8,339 nucleotides of DNA from Chitinophagales bacterium (GTDB lineage: Bacteria > Bacteroidota > Bacteroidia > Chitinophagales > Chitinophagaceae). The notes under the pieces were generated by a model. It was given only the letters and a program-made list of their open reading frames with translations. It was not told the origin of the DNA and did no database searches. Below, one piece after another: positions 5,632-8,339 of the stretch. Within the stretch, counting starts at the first letter, position 1. Each line of letters starts with the position of its first letter. The position numbers and the translations under genes are program-made. Where the stretch lies: positions 1 to 8,339 of the forward strand of contig JAAFHG010000148.1 of the NCBI GenBank assembly GCA_013297585.1, read 5' to 3'.

Positions 5632-8339
5632 ATGGCTATACGTGTAGCAATTAACCACAAAACCACATATCATTACGATAGATTGGTGTCTTTATCACCG
5701 CATGTTTTTAGACTTCGTCCTGCTGTTCATTCACGAACGCCTATTGAAGCTTACACCTTAAAAATTACACCCAAAGAGCATTTTATTAACTGGCAGCAAG
5801 ACCCATTTGGTAACTATCAGGCTCGCATTGTTTTTCCTGAAAAAACAAGAGAGTTAAGTGTAGAAGTTGAAGTAATTGCCAATATGGTGGTGATTAATCC
5901 TTTCGATTTTTTTGTAGAAGAATACGCAGAAAAATTTCCTTTTAAATATGCATCTCAATTACAAAAAGAGCTCATTCCTTATTTTGAAATAAAAGAAGAA
6001 GGTCCGCAGCTAATGCAATGGCTAGAGGCATTACAGGTGAAACCAGAAACATCTATTAATGACTTTTTGGTGTTCATTAACCAAAAGCTGAACAAGGATA
6101 TTAACTACAGTATTCGTATGGAACCAGGTGTACAAACCTGCGAAGAAACTTTGGGAAAAGCACTCGGTAGTTGTAGAGATAGTGCTTGGTTATTGGTACA
6201 AATTTTTCGCCACTTAGGGTTGGCATCACGATTTGTTTCTGGCTATTTGGTGCAGTTAACTGCAGATATAAAATCCTTAGATGGCCCTTCTGGTCCTGAG
6301 GCAGATTTTACAGATTTACATGCGTGGACAGAAGTGTATGTGCCCGGTGCTGGTTGGATTGGCCTTGACCCAACATCTGGCTTGTTTGCAGGTGAAGGTC
6401 ATATACCATTGGCTTGTACACCCGATTTTGTAAGTGCTGCACCAGTTGTAGGCGCTACAGATGTTTGCGAAACCACATTTACATTTAGCAATACTGTTAC
6501 ACGTATTCACGAAGACCCTCGTGTTACAAAACCTTATAGCGAAGAACAATGGGCTATTATAAATGCCACTGGTTTTAAGGTTGATAAAGATTTAGAAGCT
6601 GGTGATGTACGCATGACAATGGGTGGCGAACCGACGTTTGTATCTATTGATGATATGGAATCAGATCAGTGGAACACTGCTGCTGATGGCTTGCACAAAC
6701 GTATTTTATCACATGAATTAATTTTCCGTTTGCGTGAGCAATTTGGCCCTAATGGTATGCTGCATTATGGTCAGGGTAAATGGTATCCTGGTGAGCCATT
6801 ACCACGCTGGCAGTATGGTTTGTTTTGGCGTAAAGATGGCCATCCAATATGGAAGAATAAAGGCCTGATGGCGCTAGAAGACACCGAGAAAAAATATAAC
6901 CATACAGATGCAGAAGCATTTGCAAAAGAACTGGCAAAACGCTTGGCTGTAAGCGAAGACAACGTAACACCAGCTTATGAAGATGTATTTTATTTTTTAT
7001 GGACGGAAGAAAAAATTCCAGTAAATATTGATCCATTAAAAGCTAATTTAAAAGATAGTATTGAGCGTAGAACATTGGCACAATTACTAGAAAATGGCTT
7101 AGATACACCAGCAGGTTATGTGTTGCCATTAGAGTGGAATCATTGGAATGATAAATGGCGTAGTTGCAAGTGGAAAATTAGCCGTGAGCATTTGTTTTTA
7201 ATGCCTGGTAATTCGCCTATTGGTTTACGATTACCATTAAAATCTTTACCAGCAGTAGCAAAAGATAAAGAGCCACAACGTGTAGAAAGAAGCTTGTTTG
7301 AAGAGCTACCACAACTGGAAAATTTTCATGAAAATATTATGAGCCGTTACGGTTTTGTAAGTGTTCATGAAGCACCGCCAGTAAGAGTGCCAGAAATTAA
7401 GTTACAGGATGCAAGTGACAAGGAACAAGCCGCTAAGAAAAAGCAAGAAGCAACCAGTAACAAGCAACCAGAAACCGAGCAAGAAACTCAGCCGTTGTAT
7501 GATGTTGATACTGTTATTACGTCTTTGTGTGTTGAGGCAAGAGAAGGTATTGTGTACATTTTCATTCCACCAATGGTGTATGTAGAGCATTACCTTGATT
7601 TGATTGCGTCTATTGAAGCTTCTGCTGAAAAACTAAATATTCCTGTACGTATTGAAGGCTACGAACCACCACGAGATAACCGCATGGAAAGAATGGTGGT
7701 ATCGCCAGATCCTGGTGTAATTGAGGTAAATATTCATCCATCTAAAAACTGGCAAGAACTTGTTTACAATATTGATACTTTGTACGAGCAAGCCCATTTA
7801 TCTCGCCTTGGTACAGAAAAATTTATGCTTGATGGTAGACACACGGGTACAGGCGGCGGTAACCACATAACCATTGGTGGTGATGTGCCAGCCAATAGCC
7901 CTATTTTGCGTAGGCCAGATGTATTACGTAGCTTAATTACTTATTGGCAGCATCATCCAGGTTTGTCTTACTTATTTTCAGGTGCGTTTGTTGGCCCTAC
8001 ATCGCAAGCGCCACGCTTTGATGAAGGAAGAGACGAGAAGTTGTACGAAATGGAGATAGCTTTTAGCCAAATACCAGAAAATGGCTTTGTGCCTTTTTGG
8101 CTGGTTGATAGATTGTTCCGCCATTTACTCACAGATATTACTGGCAATACACACCGTGCAGAATTCTGTATAGATAAATTATACTCGCCAGATTCATCTA
8201 CTGGAAGGCTTGGTATACTTGAGTTTAGAGCATTTGATATGCCACCGCATAAGCAAATGAGTTTGGTGCAAATGTTATTGATTCGTGCATTAATTGCATG
8301 GTTTTGGAAAAAGCCTTACAAACACGATTTGGTGCGTTG
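5632..8339 (+). CDS. Transglutaminase-like protein fused to DUF2126 putative amidoligase (3' end missing)
   Basis: The frame is open for 902 codons and leaves the window; family members are usually about 1100 residues, so roughly the last fifth is missing. Start ATG 5632 gives MAIRVAINHKTTYHYDR, a typical bacterial transglutaminase N-terminal domain (about residues 1-90). The transglutaminase core (about 155-250) has an intact triad: C181 in GSCRD, H230 in DLHAWTEVY, D246 in GLDPT. DUF2126 begins near 322 (DVRMTMGGEPTF) and includes TGTGGGNH (738-745), which resembles the active-site loop of glutamine-synthetase-fold enzymes. DUF2126 is classed as a putative amidoligase and is often found with ATP-grasp and alpha-E proteins, so ligation or cleavage of peptide-like amides is plausible; the substrate is unknown. 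Residues about 591-622 are a low-complexity Q/K/E linker made of heptamer DNA repeats. No signal peptide is seen, so it is likely cytoplasmic. Confidence 0.92.
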   Translation, partial: MAIRVAINHKTTYHYDRLVSLSPHVFRLRPAVHSRTPIEAYTLKITPKEHFINWQQDPFGNYQARIVFPEKTRELSVEVEVIANMVVINPFDFFVEEYAEKFPFKYASQLQKELIPYFEIKEEGPQLMQWLEALQVKPETSINDFLVFINQKLNKDINYSIRMEPGVQTCEETLGKALGSCRDSAWLLVQIFRHLGLASRFVSGYLVQLTADIKSLDGPSGPEADFTDLHAWTEVYVPGAGWIGLDPTSGLFAGEGHIPLACTPDFVSAAPVVGATDVCETTFTFSNTVTRIHEDPRVTKPYSEEQWAIINATGFKVDKDLEAGDVRMTMGGEPTFVSIDDMESDQWNTAADGLHKRILSHELIFRLREQFGPNGMLHYGQGKWYPGEPLPRWQYGLFWRKDGHPIWKNKGLMALEDTEKKYNHTDAEAFAKELAKRLAVSEDNVTPAYEDVFYFLWTEEKIPVNIDPLKANLKDSIERRTLAQLLENGLDTPAGYVLPLEWNHWNDKWRSCKWKISREHLFLMPGNSPIGLRLPLKSLPAVAKDKEPQRVERSLFEELPQLENFHENIMSRYGFVSVHEAPPVRVPEIKLQDASDKEQAAKKKQEATSNKQPETEQETQPLYDVDTVITSLCVEAREGIVYIFIPPMVYVEHYLDLIASIEASAEKLNIPVRIEGYEPPRDNRMERMVVSPDPGVIEVNIHPSKNWQELVYNIDTLYEQAHLSRLGTEKFMLDGRHTGTGGGNHITIGGDVPANSPILRRPDVLRSLITYWQHHPGLSYLFSGAFVGPTSQAPRFDEGRDEKLYEMEIAFSQIPENGFVPFWLVDRLFRHLLTDITGNTHRAEFCIDKLYSPDSSTGRLGILEFRAFDMPPHKQMSLVQMLLIRALIAWFWKKPYKHDLVR
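7412..7479 (+). repeat. Heptamer arrays in the DUF2126 protein linker
   Basis: Positions 7412-7432 hold CAAGTGA, CAAGGAA, CAAGCCG, and 7452-7479 hold AACCAGT, AACAAGC, AACCAGA, AACCGAG. They are the same two families as in the E2 linkers and the mreB-mreC gap. They encode about ASDKEQAA and TSNKQPETE, in a charged, apparently disordered segment inside the DUF2126 region. The E2 linkers contain the similar peptides TKEQAT and TSNQQP. Confidence 0.85.

Noticed and set aside
5461..5673. 70-residue minus-strand open frame across the intergenic gap
   Set aside because: Its lysine/threonine-rich core (KATKDTKYTK) is a translation of the nonamer repeat, and it overlaps the start of the transglutaminase gene.
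6316..7590. Minus-strand open frames inside the transglutaminase/DUF2126 gene (6316-6549, 6749-7036, 6771-6962, 7402-7590)
   Set aside because: They are antisense to a continuous, well-recognised protein and carry no domains of their own.

Overview
The window looks like chromosomal DNA of a Bacteroidota bacterium, most likely of the Chitinophagales/Chitinophagaceae type. The DNA is AT-rich and start codons lack Shine-Dalgarno sequences. A SusC/RagA-style plug signature is present, and the candidate promoters resemble TTTG-N19-TAnnTTTG. The species cannot be told from the sequence.

Layout: on the minus strand lie mreB (230-1255) and, downstream of it, the first 47 codons of mreC (141-1, cut by the window edge). 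After a 447-bp divergent intergenic region, the plus strand carries a two-lipoyl-domain pyruvate dehydrogenase E2 gene (1703-3379) closed by a strong intrinsic terminator. Next come a secreted DUF4140/DUF4139 (MuiA-like) protein with a TonB-receptor plug-like segment inserted in it (3614-5449), and a large transglutaminase plus DUF2126 amidoligase gene (5632 to beyond the right edge). MreB/MreC serve cell shape and E2 serves pyruvate oxidation. The last gene belongs to a family proposed to modify peptides. The genes do not form one pathway.

The most unusual signal is a set of short periodic DNA words. An inverted array of CAAGNNN heptamers fills the mreB-mreC gap. The same heptamer vocabulary (CAAGNNN, TCAACAG-like, AACCAGN-like) recurs inside the coding sequence, always in disordered linkers: all three E2 linkers and the linker of the unrelated transglutaminase/DUF2126 protein. 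Two other intergenic gaps hold inverted repeats built from other words (TGGAAAC; AAAG-type nonamers). This suggests that intergenic repeat sequence also enters genes where the protein tolerates it.
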